From positions 1 to 19,851 of the forward strand of contig CAMPGG010000023.1 of NCBI GenBank assembly GCA_946885335.1: a stretch of DNA of 19,851 bases, written 5' to 3'. The stretch comes from an uncultured Chitinophagaceae bacterium. GTDB lineage: Bacteria; Bacteroidota; Bacteroidia; Chitinophagales; Chitinophagaceae. Below, piece after piece: positions 6,359 to 14,726 of this stretch; position 1 is the stretch's first letter; each line of letters begins with the position of its first letter. A program made the translations under genes and the position numbers. The notes below the pieces were generated by a model. It ran no database searches, was not told where the DNA came from, and saw nothing but the letters and a program-made list of their open reading frames with translations.

Positions 6359-7150
6359 ATGAAAAGATTTTTATTAGTTGCATTAGCAGCTGGAAGCTTA
6401 TTGACATCCTGTAAAAAAAATGATGACATTTTACAACCAGGTATATTCCGTGGACCGGAAGTAAGTGTACACGGCGGTAAAGCATGGACATGGATCCAGT
6501 TAGCAAAGAATGGCACACCTGAAAAGTTAGCCGTTACATTAACAGACCAGGCATTGAACTCGGTTCCTATTGGCCATGAAGATGATGGTGATCATTCGGG
6601 TCATAATATGGAAAACAGTTACACATTAAAACTCCATCCAAAAGCTTTGGCAAGTACACCTTTTAATCATGTTGGTATGGGATGGAATCCAATGGGACAT
6701 GAACCAGAACCAATTTATGGAATACCACATTTTGATTTTCATTTTTATTTACCAACGCCTGAGGAAATTGCAGCTATTCCACCGTATAATCTAGCACCTG
6801 AAAAATTTGACAACTGGCCAGCCCCGGATTATTTTCCGCCAACATACGTGAATTTCGGTGGTGGAGCACCACAAATGGGTGCGCATTGGGTTGATGTAAC
6901 ATCTCCTGAAATAAATGGAGCTCCTTTTACACAAACATTTATTTATGGATCTTATGACGGTAAAGTGAATTTTTATGAACCCATGATCACCCTGGATTTT
7001 TTAAAAAACACCCAATCGTTTGAAAGAAGCATCCCGCAATCGGCAAAAGTTCAAAAAACAGGATATTATCCAACCAAAATGCTGGTTGAAAAAAGCAATG
7101 GACTTACTCATGTCATCCTAAATGGCTTTGTTTATCGACAGCAATCATAA
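6359..7150 (+). CDS. His-rich lipoprotein, probably TTHB210/DUF5602-like
   Basis: This 263-residue protein has a lipoprotein signal ending LLTSC (Cys18), so it should be anchored in an envelope membrane. The mature part has a His/acidic cluster: HEDDGDHSGH (73-82), MGHEPEPIYG (112-121), PHFDFHFYL (123-131) and MGAHWVDV (173-180). These motifs look like metal ligands on a beta-rich fold. I recall them from DUF5602/TTHB210-like proteins, but the family assignment and any metal are uncertain and the function is unknown. It is transcribed alone, divergently from the propeller sensor, ends at a terminator, and has a LytTR-like triplet upstream. This suggests it is an output of the signalling system. 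Confidence 0.75.
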   Translation: MKRFLLVALAAGSLLTSCKKNDDILQPGIFRGPEVSVHGGKAWTWIQLAKNGTPEKLAVTLTDQALNSVPIGHEDDGDHSGHNMENSYTLKLHPKALASTPFNHVGMGWNPMGHEPEPIYGIPHFDFHFYLPTPEEIAAIPPYNLAPEKFDNWPAPDYFPPTYVNFGGGAPQMGAHWVDVTSPEINGAPFTQTFIYGSYDGKVNFYEPMITLDFLKNTQSFERSIPQSAKVQKTGYYPTKMLVEKSNGLTHVILNGFVYRQQS

Positions 7151-7160
7151 ATAATATGTG

Positions 7161-7188
7161 AATAAAAGGAGTTCAGGCTCCTTTTATT
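7161..7188 (+). terminator. intrinsic terminator after lipoprotein gene
   Basis: A perfect 11-bp stem (AATAAAAGGAG, 7161-7171, with its complement at 7178-7188) with a 6-base loop lies 10 bases after the stop codon. The A/T-rich outer stem could serve on both strands. Confidence 0.75.
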
Positions 7189-7232
7189 CTCTATCCTGAA
7201 AATTCATTTCGACAGACTAAAAATTTATTATC

Positions 7233-8567
7233 ATGAAGCAGATAAAAATTTTATTTGCAAATATACCTGCTGATGGACATTTCAATCCATTAACAAGTCT
7301 TGCATTACACCTCAAAAACCTTGGACATGATGTGCGCTGGTATGCGCAGGATGTTTATTTGGACAAATTGCAAAACATGCAAATCCACCATTATCCATTT
7401 ATAAAGGCCAAACAATTTAACCAGTTTACCGTGGATGAATATTTTCCTGAAAGAAAGAAAATAAATAATAAGATCAGCAAATTGAATTTTGATTTAAAAT
7501 ATTTTTTCATCAGCCAGGGACCTTTATTTTTTGAGGATATCAAACAAATACAATCTTCATTTGATTTTGATATTTTAATTTGTGATTCAGCATTTACAGG
7601 TAGTCCATTTGTAAAAGAGAAACTAAAAAAACCCGTAATTAGTATCAGTGTATTTCCATTAATGGAAACCAGCCGCAACCTGGCTCCCTATGGATTAGGT
7701 ATGCTACCAGCCGTAAACTGGCTTGGCCAATGGAAACAGGTTATATTAAGAAAGATCAGTGATAAAGTGCTGTTCCGTTCTTCAAACAAACTCATGAGAA
7801 AGGTTTTAGCAGAACATGGTATCATCACAGATAAAAATGTATTTGATGCGATGCTGTTTTTTGCATCGCGGGTTTTACAAAGTGGCACACCAGGATTTGA
7901 ATATTTCCGAAGTGATATGAGTAAACATATTCATTTTATTGGCCCGCTGTTACCGGCGTCAAAAGATAAATCCACTTACACATTACCAGCAAATTTCAGG
8001 TACTATTCAAAGAAAGTACTGGTGACACAGGGTACTGTGGAAAAAGATCCGGGCAAGATCATTATTCCAACCTTAGAAGCATTTAGAAATACGGATGTTA
8101 TGGTAATTGTTACTACAGGGGGATCACAAACAGCAGCATTAAGAAAAAGTTACCCGGATGAAAATTTTATTATAGAAGATTTTATTCCCTTTGATGAAAT
8201 CATGCCAGCCTGTGATGTTTTTATAACCAATGGCGGCTATGGTGGTGTATTGATGTCTATTCAACATAAACTGCCCATGGTTGTTGCCGGTGTACATGAA
8301 GGGAAAAACGAAATATGCTCCAGGGTTGGATATTTTGAATTAGGGATCAATTTAAAAACGGAAACACCAGATCCATTGCTGATTCGTGCAGCCGTAAAAC
8401 TGGTTTTACAAAAAAATCATTACAAGAATAATGTGATGATGCTTAGAGAAGAATTTAAAAAATATGACCCATTGTTATTTATTGAAAAACACGTGAATGA
8501 GTTAACAGGAATAAAAAAGAAAGAGGTTAAACCGGTAAAGAAAAGAAAACCTGCACTCATTTATTAA
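7233..8567 (+). CDS. UGT/MGT-like GT-B glycosyltransferase (GT1 family)
   Basis: This 444-residue protein has the two-domain GT-B layout of the UDP-glycosyltransferase superfamily, in which a nucleotide sugar is transferred to a small lipophilic acceptor. The N-terminal acceptor domain starts ILFANIPADGHFNPL with the likely catalytic-base His16. The C-terminal donor domain has KVLVTQGTVEKD (261-272) and the signature FITNGGYGGVLMSIQHKLPMVVAG (330-353), followed by EGKNE in place of the classic DQ; this variant is familiar in YjiC-like bacterial enzymes. No signal peptide or transmembrane segment is apparent. The tail after about residue 425 is very basic (KKKEVKPVKKRK), which might help membrane association. 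The acceptor cannot be predicted. The VOC-fold gene follows after 38 bases, possibly in the same operon. Confidence 0.85.
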   Translation: MKQIKILFANIPADGHFNPLTSLALHLKNLGHDVRWYAQDVYLDKLQNMQIHHYPFIKAKQFNQFTVDEYFPERKKINNKISKLNFDLKYFFISQGPLFFEDIKQIQSSFDFDILICDSAFTGSPFVKEKLKKPVISISVFPLMETSRNLAPYGLGMLPAVNWLGQWKQVILRKISDKVLFRSSNKLMRKVLAEHGIITDKNVFDAMLFFASRVLQSGTPGFEYFRSDMSKHIHFIGPLLPASKDKSTYTLPANFRYYSKKVLVTQGTVEKDPGKIIIPTLEAFRNTDVMVIVTTGGSQTAALRKSYPDENFIIEDFIPFDEIMPACDVFITNGGYGGVLMSIQHKLPMVVAGVHEGKNEICSRVGYFELGINLKTETPDPLLIRAAVKLVLQKNHYKNNVMMLREEFKKYDPLLFIEKHVNELTGIKKKEVKPVKKRKPALIY

Positions 8568-8605
8568 GTAAGGATATATAATTTAAACAATAGGTAAATT
8601 TACAG

Positions 8606-9256
8606 ATGACTATTAAAGAATTGCATCTTTATACAAATGATCTAAATGTAACAAAACATTTTTATGCTGAGATAATGTCATTTAAAATATATGAACAAAC
8701 CAACGATTCTTTCGGTTTCAAAGCGGGTGATTCACAGGTTATCTTTCATGAAATAATAGATGAAAAACCTGTTTATCACTTTGCTTTTCATATACCCAAT
8801 AATAAATTACAGGAAGCCCTTGAGTGGGTAGGTGAACGCACACCAATTTTACCATTCTCTGCAGAAAGCGTGATAGCCGATTTTAAAAACTGGAATGCAA
8901 AATCATTTTATTTTCACGATAACAATCAAAACATCCTCGAATTTATTACGCATTATGATCGTAAGATTATTTCAGACAAACCATTTTCAGCTGAAACCAT
9001 TGAAATGCTCATTGAAATTGGCATCCCATCAAGGGATGTTCTGGCAACATGTGAAGAATTATCGGTAAAATATGGTATTGATTATTTCGCCAAAGGACCC
9101 GTAACTAATGATTTTGCAGTAATGGGTAATGATAGTGGCATGTTGATCATTTCAAAAGCTGGTGGAACCTGGTTGCCTGTAAATCAAAAGGTTCAAAAGT
9201 TTAAAATGAAAATACTGGTGGAAAATAAGGGCCACTTAATTGACTTAGGCATTTGA
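8606..9256 (+). CDS. VOC-superfamily (glyoxalase/dioxygenase fold) protein
   Basis: This 216-residue protein has an N-terminal VOC module: the opening IKELHLYTNDLNVTKHFYAE, the middle strand VYHFAFHIP and the closing strand NILEFITHYD. Candidate metal ligands are His7, His58 and Glu112, matching the first strand, middle strand and C-terminal Glu pattern of the fold. A second, degenerate half (about 125-205, with GIPSRDVLATCEEL and FAVMGNDSGMLIIS) resembles another VOC repeat. Members of this superfamily include glyoxalases, dioxygenases and resistance proteins; the reaction here is unknown. It lies 38 bases after the glycosyltransferase gene and may be cotranscribed. Confidence 0.8.
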   Translation: MTIKELHLYTNDLNVTKHFYAEIMSFKIYEQTNDSFGFKAGDSQVIFHEIIDEKPVYHFAFHIPNNKLQEALEWVGERTPILPFSAESVIADFKNWNAKSFYFHDNNQNILEFITHYDRKIISDKPFSAETIEMLIEIGIPSRDVLATCEELSVKYGIDYFAKGPVTNDFAVMGNDSGMLIISKAGGTWLPVNQKVQKFKMKILVENKGHLIDLGI

Positions 9257-9398
9257 ATTGTATAATGTACATCCCCGTTAAAAAAATATATTATGCAGTT
9301 ACTAACAAAGTTTACAACTTGAAAAAATTAACCTGCGTATATTTTTTTTGTTTGACCGTATATTCTTTTGTAAATTACAATTACAAAATAACTGCCGC

Positions 9399-9833
9399 AT
9401 GAATAAGGTAAAACAAATCCTTTCCCGAAAAAAAATTAAACCCGTAACCATTTTACCTGGCGCAAAAGTTATCGAAGCTTTAGCCATCATGGCTGAAAAA
9501 AATATCGGATCAATGATCGTAATGAGCGAAGGCAATTATGAAGGCATCATCACCGAGAGGGATTATTCCAGAAAAATTATTTTACAAGGTAAAAGTTCAA
9601 CCGAAACTACTGTTGCAGAGATCATGTCAACCGACCTTCCACGCATAACACCGGATATGACCGTTGATCAATGCATGGAAATTATGAGCGATAAAAATAT
9701 CAGATACCTTCCCGTATTTGATGGTGAACTGTTAATAGGAATTGTTTCTATGAGTGATGTGGTGAAAGAAACTATTTTGGAGCAAGCGGAAACGATTCAT
9801 CAATTGGAAAATTATATTCATTCCAACGCATAA
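9399..9833 (+). CDS. two-CBS-domain protein
   Basis: This 144-residue cytosolic protein consists of a tandem CBS pair (Bateman module) and little else. The first repeat runs about 14-70 (ILPGAKVIEALAIMAEKNIGS and EGIITERDYSRKI) and the second about 78-135 (RITPDMTVDQCMEIMSDKNIRYLPV and LIGIVSMSDVVKE). Such modules bind adenine nucleotides and regulate partner proteins; the partner here is unknown. An in-frame TTG at 9348 would add 17 residues unrelated to the family, so the ATG at 9399 (MNKVKQIL) is preferred. A 142-base gap separates it from the VOC gene, so it probably has its own promoter. It ends at the terminator shared with mutS2. Confidence 0.88.
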   Translation: MNKVKQILSRKKIKPVTILPGAKVIEALAIMAEKNIGSMIVMSEGNYEGIITERDYSRKIILQGKSSTETTVAEIMSTDLPRITPDMTVDQCMEIMSDKNIRYLPVFDGELLIGIVSMSDVVKETILEQAETIHQLENYIHSNA

Positions 9834-9866
9834 GATCGATTTTACTTACTAAATCCATTAAAATGT

Positions 9867-9894
9867 AAAGCGAAGCCCCGTAAGGCTTCGCTTT
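9867..9894. terminator. bidirectional intrinsic terminator
   Basis: A perfect 11-bp stem (AAAGCGAAGCC, 9867-9877, complement 9884-9894) with a 6-base loop and a T-rich 3' side lies between two convergent genes, the CBS protein and mutS2. It should serve both. Confidence 0.85.
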
Positions 9895-9925
9895 ATTTTA
9901 TTTGTAAACCAGCTCCAATAATTAA

Positions 9926-12031
9926 TCACATCTCATTTTCTTTGGCTTTTACTACCACCAAATCCTGCTTTTCAACCTGCATGGGCAGTAATCCAATTTT
10001 TACCACTGCTCTCTTTCCTCTTAATTCCATTACCTCGCCTACCTGGTGATTACGTTTCATTTTTACTTTGTCGCCAATTTTAATTTCACCTCCCACTTCT
10101 TCAAATTTTGAATCAATCTTCTTCTGCATGCGGCCAACTTTCTTTTGTTCATTCTTTTTGAACAAAAGATTTTCCATTTCCCTGATTACTTTTTGTTTGT
10201 TTTCTTCCTTCCTCCATACAACAGTCAGTTGTTTCAATTTTCGCTCCATATCCTTCAGGTAGGCCAATTGATCTTCTTTGAATTTATTCTGCTGTTTTAA
10301 TATTTCCACTTGCTGGCGATGCTTTTCCTTATCCAGCGTTTTTTCTAATTCAGCTTTTAATTGATCATTCTTTTTAATTAACTGGTTTAATTCTTTTTTC
10401 TGTTTTTCAACCAAATCAAGATCCTGTTCCGTTTTATTTAATAATTTATCCAGCTTAAAATGTTCTTCATCAACCATTTTCCTTGCCCGGTTGATCAAAG
10501 CCGGTGGCAAACCGATTCTTTCTGCAATGGAAAATGTATAAGAGCTACCTGGTTTACCAACTACCAGTTTGTATAGCGGTAAAAGATTTTTTTCATCAAA
10601 TGCCATGGCTCCATTGATAATTCCGGCGGTTTTATTGGCCATCACTTTCAAGTTCAGGTAATGCGTTGTAACAATACCATAGGCGTGTTTGCGGGCCAGT
10701 TCTTCCAGGATAACTTCTGCAAAAGCGCCACCTAAATTGGGATCACTCCCGCTGCCTAATTCATCAATAAAAAATAAAGTACGGCCATTTGCATTTTCCA
10801 TAAAATGTTTCATGTTCAGCAGATGACTGCTGTATGTACTCAGTTCAAATTCCAGGCTTTGCGTGTCCCCGATATGAATCATCAGTTGTTTAAAAATACC
10901 AAACACGGAAGATGGATGAACCGGTACAAGCAAACCGCTTTGCACCATCATTTGCAACAGGCCAACCGTTTTTAAAGTAACGGTTTTACCACCGGCATTA
11001 GGACCGCTGATAACCAATATGCGATTTTTTTCATCGAGTGTAACGGTAATGGGCAGCGTTTTTTTATTCAGTTTGCGGTTATATAAATAAAGTAACGGAT
11101 GATATGCATCCACTAAATGTATATGTGCTGAATCAGTGAGCAATGGGAACTCCCCGTTAATATCCATAGCCAGTTTAGCTTTGGCATTAATAAAATCATA
11201 TTCACCCATCACTTCATACCAGTCAGCCAGCAAGGAAGCATAAGCAGCTAATCTTTTTGTCAATTCCCGGAGCAGGCGATATACTTCCTTACGTTCATCA
11301 TTTTCCAGCTCAAAAATTTCATTATTAAGACCGATGGTTTCTTCAGGTTCAATAAAAGTAGTTTTGCGGCTATCGCTTTCACCATGCAGAATACCCTTTA
11401 CCATTCTTTTCTGTTCTGCAAATACTGCCATAACGCGGCGGCCATTCATAAAACTTTCTTCAATATCTGCCAGGTATCCCTGCTTATTTAATTTGGCAAT
11501 CAGTTTATCAAACATCCTGCGCAGATCATTGCGTTTTTTGTAAAGGCTCATTCGGATTGTGCGCAATTCAGGAGATGCATTATCCACAACCTGCCCGATT
11601 TCATCGATCACCTCATTGATCAATTCTAATATTTTCTTTTCATAACGGGTATTTTTTATAACCAATGCCAAAGCTGGAAAAGCCGTTTTTCTTTCTGCAT
11701 TAAACCACCTGAAAATCCGCTCAAGGCTTTCGGCAAGTTTGCGCACCTGGATCAGTTCACCGCCAGATAAAACGGCACCAGGAATCCCAAGTAATTTTAG
11801 TTCCCTCGATAGATTCAGGATATGATCATTAGGAAAATAAGTTCCATGCTGTGATAATTGCCTGTACTCATGTGTTTGTCTCAATTCCGTTTCAATAAAC
11901 TCTTTCTTTGTATGAATACGTAGCTGGCTGGCACGGGATTTCGCATACTCCCCTTGTGCATGGTTTACCAGTAACAATTTTACCTTTTCAAATTCAAGTT
12001 GAACCGAAGCCGATGCCGGAAATAACTTCAT
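9926..12031 (-). CDS. mutS2: MutS2-like ATPase lacking the Smr domain
   Basis: This 701-residue protein has the MutS2 layout: an N-terminal core/lever region (about 1-310), then the ABC-type ATPase with Walker A GPNAGGKT (343-350), signature LSTYSSHLLNM (397-407), Walker B TLFFIDELGSGSDP (418-431) and the TTHY switch (455-458). A long charged coiled coil (about 515-640) and a small KOW/SH3-like end domain (about 650-695, IKIGDKVKMKRNHQVGEVMEL) follow. Classic MutS2 proteins are nearer 780 residues and end in an Smr endonuclease domain with HGxGxG-type motifs. Here the stop comes directly after the KOW-like part and no Smr domain is present. Family roles include suppression of recombination and rescue of collided ribosomes; which applies here is unknown. 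Confidence 0.88.
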   Translation of the reverse strand: MKLFPASASVQLEFEKVKLLLVNHAQGEYAKSRASQLRIHTKKEFIETELRQTHEYRQLSQHGTYFPNDHILNLSRELKLLGIPGAVLSGGELIQVRKLAESLERIFRWFNAERKTAFPALALVIKNTRYEKKILELINEVIDEIGQVVDNASPELRTIRMSLYKKRNDLRRMFDKLIAKLNKQGYLADIEESFMNGRRVMAVFAEQKRMVKGILHGESDSRKTTFIEPEETIGLNNEIFELENDERKEVYRLLRELTKRLAAYASLLADWYEVMGEYDFINAKAKLAMDINGEFPLLTDSAHIHLVDAYHPLLYLYNRKLNKKTLPITVTLDEKNRILVISGPNAGGKTVTLKTVGLLQMMVQSGLLVPVHPSSVFGIFKQLMIHIGDTQSLEFELSTYSSHLLNMKHFMENANGRTLFFIDELGSGSDPNLGGAFAEVILEELARKHAYGIVTTHYLNLKVMANKTAGIINGAMAFDEKNLLPLYKLVVGKPGSSYTFSIAERIGLPPALINRARKMVDEEHFKLDKLLNKTEQDLDLVEKQKKELNQLIKKNDQLKAELEKTLDKEKHRQQVEILKQQNKFKEDQLAYLKDMERKLKQLTVVWRKEENKQKVIREMENLLFKKNEQKKVGRMQKKIDSKFEEVGGEIKIGDKVKMKRNHQVGEVMELRGKRAVVKIGLLPMQVEKQDLVVVKAKENEM

Positions 12032-12222
12032 ACTATGCTGAATAATTTTTAATCTGCGAATTTCGTCTTTTCAACGTTTTGTATCTTGCTGAAGATTGCT
12101 TTACTTGTTAACAATAGTATAAATGCAAAATGCATCAGCCATACTTAACAAAATGTACAAAACAAACATACTTAACTTGCACCGGATTTGCTTTGTAACA
12201 GGTAAGTGAAAAACGAACCGAT

Positions 12223-12885
12223 ATGTATTATTTAAACGTCATTACAATTTTTACCTTCCTGGGAAGTTTTTTTTCCTGCGCCCAGACAGAAAGTACAGGA
12301 AAGAGTTTTACATCAACATTAAATACAGGTCCTGATATGTCGACAGCAAAATATGAAACTGCAACTTTTGGCACCGGTTGTTTTTGGTGCACTGAAGCTA
12401 TTTTTGATCAGCTGAATGGGGTGGAAAAAGCCGTATCCGGTTATAGCGGCGGGCACACGGAAAATCCAACTTATAAAGAGGTTACCGGTGGTGAAACAGG
12501 TCATGCCGAGTGCATTGAAATAACATATGACCCGGAAAAAATAAGTTATGATGAATTATTGGAAGTATTCTGGCAAGTACACGACCCAACTACATTAAAC
12601 CGGCAGGGTGCCGATGTTGGAACGCAATATCGCAGCGTAATTTTTTACCACAACGAAGAACAAAAACAAAAAGCTGAGGATTATAAACAAGCATTAGATA
12701 AAAGCGGCGCATTCACTGATCCTATCGTAACAGAAATTGCCCCCGCATCAACTTTTTACATTGCTGAAAATTATCACCAGGAATATTACGAATTGAATAA
12801 GAATACCAATCCATATTGCGCTATGGTCGTAAGACCTAAACTGGAAAAATTCAGGAAGGTATTCAAGGATAAACTAAAACATTAA
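12223..12885 (+). CDS. msrA: peptide-methionine (S)-S-oxide reductase, lipoprotein form
   Basis: This 220-residue MsrA reduces the S-epimer of methionine sulfoxide in proteins. The catalytic motif GTGCFWCTEAIF has the nucleophilic Cys53, and typical segments follow: VSGYSGGHTENPTYKEV, GHAECIEITYDP, HDPTTLNRQGADVGTQYRSVIF and ENYHQEYY. A further Cys in NPYCAMVV (about residue 199) is a likely resolving residue. Unlike the usual cytosolic MsrA of about 170-180 residues, it starts with a hydrophobic segment ending SFFSC (Cys19), a lipobox, followed by a Ser/Thr-rich linker. It is therefore probably anchored in the envelope and repairs exported proteins. It is divergent from mutS2 across a 191-base gap in which I saw no other gene or clear promoter. 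Confidence 0.93.
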   Translation: MYYLNVITIFTFLGSFFSCAQTESTGKSFTSTLNTGPDMSTAKYETATFGTGCFWCTEAIFDQLNGVEKAVSGYSGGHTENPTYKEVTGGETGHAECIEITYDPEKISYDELLEVFWQVHDPTTLNRQGADVGTQYRSVIFYHNEEQKQKAEDYKQALDKSGAFTDPIVTEIAPASTFYIAENYHQEYYELNKNTNPYCAMVVRPKLEKFRKVFKDKLKH

Positions 12886-12902
12886 TCTTACTTATCATTT
12901 TT

Positions 12903-12930
12903 CCCCGGCAAATTACCGGGGATTTTTATT
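12903..12930 (+). terminator. intrinsic terminator after msrA
   Basis: CCCCGG (12903-12908) pairs with CCGGGG (12916-12921) around a 7-base loop and is followed by ATTTTTATT. It lies 17 bases after the msrA stop. Confidence 0.85.
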
Positions 12931-12997
12931 TTGTAAATTGTTTTATTCAGAAGTGGAGTGATTTGTTTGTCATCCATTACATTTACAATAAAAATTT

Positions 12998-14677
12998 TTG
13001 AAAAATTTCGTTAACATAACTCTCACGGTGGTGCTTACTTGTTTTTTCCATGCAGGTTGCAGCCAACCCATGCACCAACAGAACACATTTAGTAAACAGG
13101 ATACCTTACGTGGCAGTATAACACCTGAAAGATCATGGTGGGATGTGGTACATTATGATATCAGCGTTGATCCTGATTTTGCTACAAAATCTATCACCGG
13201 TGAAACGGTCATCACTTTTAAAGTGCTGGAAGAATCAGGGTTGCCTATGCAGATAGATTTGCAATATCCCATGAAGATTGACAGTATCTGGTTTGATGGT
13301 GAAATGATCAATAAAAATCCAGCGTATACTTCCGACATCACCAAAAATTTTCATTTTATCCAAACACCCGGATTTGAAAAAGGAAGTACACATAAAATAA
13401 AGATCGCTTATCATGGCATACCTAAAGAGGCCAATAACCCTCCCTGGGATGGCGGATGGATCTGGGAAAAAGACATGCAAAACAGGCCCTGGATGAGTGT
13501 TGCCTGCCAGGGATTAGGTGCCAGTGTCTGGTATCCATGTAAAGATCACCAAAGCGATGAACCCGATATGGGAGCCACCTTATCAATCCGCGCAGACAAG
13601 GACCAGGTGGGAGTTGGTAATGGACGATTAAAAGAAAAAGTATTGCATACAGATCAAAGCAACACCTGGGTCTGGGAAATTAAAAATCCAATCAACAATT
13701 ATAATATCGTTCCTTACATTGGCAGTTATGTACAAATTGAAGATGATTATACAGGAGAAACCGGTAAAAATCTTTCTCTAAATTATTGGGTGTTGGATTA
13801 CAATAAATCAAAAGCCGAAAAACAATTTGAGCAGGTAAAACCCATGTTGAATTGTTTTGAAAATTGGTTTGGTCCATATCCTTTTTATGATGATGGTTTT
13901 AAATTGGTTGAAGCCCCTCACCTGGGTATGGAACACCAAAGTGCTATTGCCTATGGCAATGGTTACATGAATGGTTATCGCGGACGCGATCTGTCAGAAA
14001 GCGGCTGGGGTAAAAAATGGGATTTTATTTTGGTACACGAAAGTGGGCATGAATGGTTTGGAAATAATATTACTACCCGTGATATTGCTGATATGTGGGT
14101 GCATGAAGGTTTTACCAGTTATTCAGAAACACTTTTAACAGAATGCCTTTTTGGTAAAAAAGCCGCTAATGAATATTTACAGGGAATCCGCCTGTTAATT
14201 AATAATGATAAACCAATTATTGCTGAATATAACGTTCACCAGGAAGGCAGCGGCGATATGTATTACAAAGGATCTAACCTGGTACATATGATCAGGCAGA
14301 TGATCAATGATGATGATAAATTTAAAAGCATCACCCGCGATCTGAATAAAACATTCTACCACCAAACTGTAAGCAGTTCGGAAATAGAAAAATTTATTAT
14401 TGAAAAATCCGGGATTGATTTTTCCAAAATCTTTGACCAGTATTTAAGAACCACTGATATTCCTGTACTTGAATATAAAATAGACAAACAAAAAATCAGG
14501 TATCGCTGGGTCAATACCGTTAAAGATTTTAATTTGAAAATAAAAGTTGATACAGGTAAAGAAACCTGGCTGAGCCCCTCTTCCTCATGGCAGGTGTTGG
14601 ATGCCGGTGCAGATTATGACGGACAAAAATTTAAAGTTGATCAAAACTTTTATATCCAGTTAAGACAAAAACATTAA
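12998..14677 (+). CDS. M1-family metallopeptidase, lipoprotein
   Basis: This 559-residue zinc aminopeptidase-like protein has HESGH (His347, Glu348, His351) and Glu370 in WVHEGF, exactly HExxH-X18-E. The substrate-binding motif is GMEH (310-313), in place of GAMEN, and the probable catalytic Tyr422 lies in YYKGSNLVH. The N-terminal beta domain (about 45-240) and the short C-terminal part suggest the compact M1 form without the long C-terminal helical domain. I chose the TTG at 12998 because it gives a complete lipoprotein signal (hydrophobic segment ending HAGC, Cys21); the next ATG, inside the mature part, would remove it. It is likely anchored in the periplasm or outer membrane, for peptide use. 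Spacing to the flippase gene is 49 bases. Confidence 0.9.
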   Translation: MKNFVNITLTVVLTCFFHAGCSQPMHQQNTFSKQDTLRGSITPERSWWDVVHYDISVDPDFATKSITGETVITFKVLEESGLPMQIDLQYPMKIDSIWFDGEMINKNPAYTSDITKNFHFIQTPGFEKGSTHKIKIAYHGIPKEANNPPWDGGWIWEKDMQNRPWMSVACQGLGASVWYPCKDHQSDEPDMGATLSIRADKDQVGVGNGRLKEKVLHTDQSNTWVWEIKNPINNYNIVPYIGSYVQIEDDYTGETGKNLSLNYWVLDYNKSKAEKQFEQVKPMLNCFENWFGPYPFYDDGFKLVEAPHLGMEHQSAIAYGNGYMNGYRGRDLSESGWGKKWDFILVHESGHEWFGNNITTRDIADMWVHEGFTSYSETLLTECLFGKKAANEYLQGIRLLINNDKPIIAEYNVHQEGSGDMYYKGSNLVHMIRQMINDDDKFKSITRDLNKTFYHQTVSSSEIEKFIIEKSGIDFSKIFDQYLRTTDIPVLEYKIDKQKIRYRWVNTVKDFNLKIKVDTGKETWLSPSSSWQVLDAGADYDGQKFKVDQNFYIQLRQKH

Positions 14678-14714
14678 CGACAGGTTCACCCTTAACAGTC
14701 ACTAAACCTTTCCC

Positions 14715-14722
14715 TATCTTTA
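14715..14722 (+). promoter_or_regulatory. weak candidate -7 element of flippase gene
   Basis: TATCTTTA is one base from TAnnTTTG and lies 4 bases before the ATG at 14727, which would make the transcript nearly leaderless. No -33 element is seen. Readthrough from the peptidase gene is equally possible, because no terminator separates them. Confidence 0.2.
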
Positions 14723-14726
14723 TTAC

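Noticed and set aside
7200..7228. AAATTCAT and AAATTTAT, 21 bp apart, before the glycosyltransferase gene
   Set aside because: Both are simple AT-rich strings, lack the leading C, and lie within a few bases of the start codon, where an activator site would not work. Treated as chance.
9348..9398. TTG start for the CBS protein
   Set aside because: The added 17 residues do not belong to the CBS fold, and the ATG at 9399 gives the usual N-terminus.
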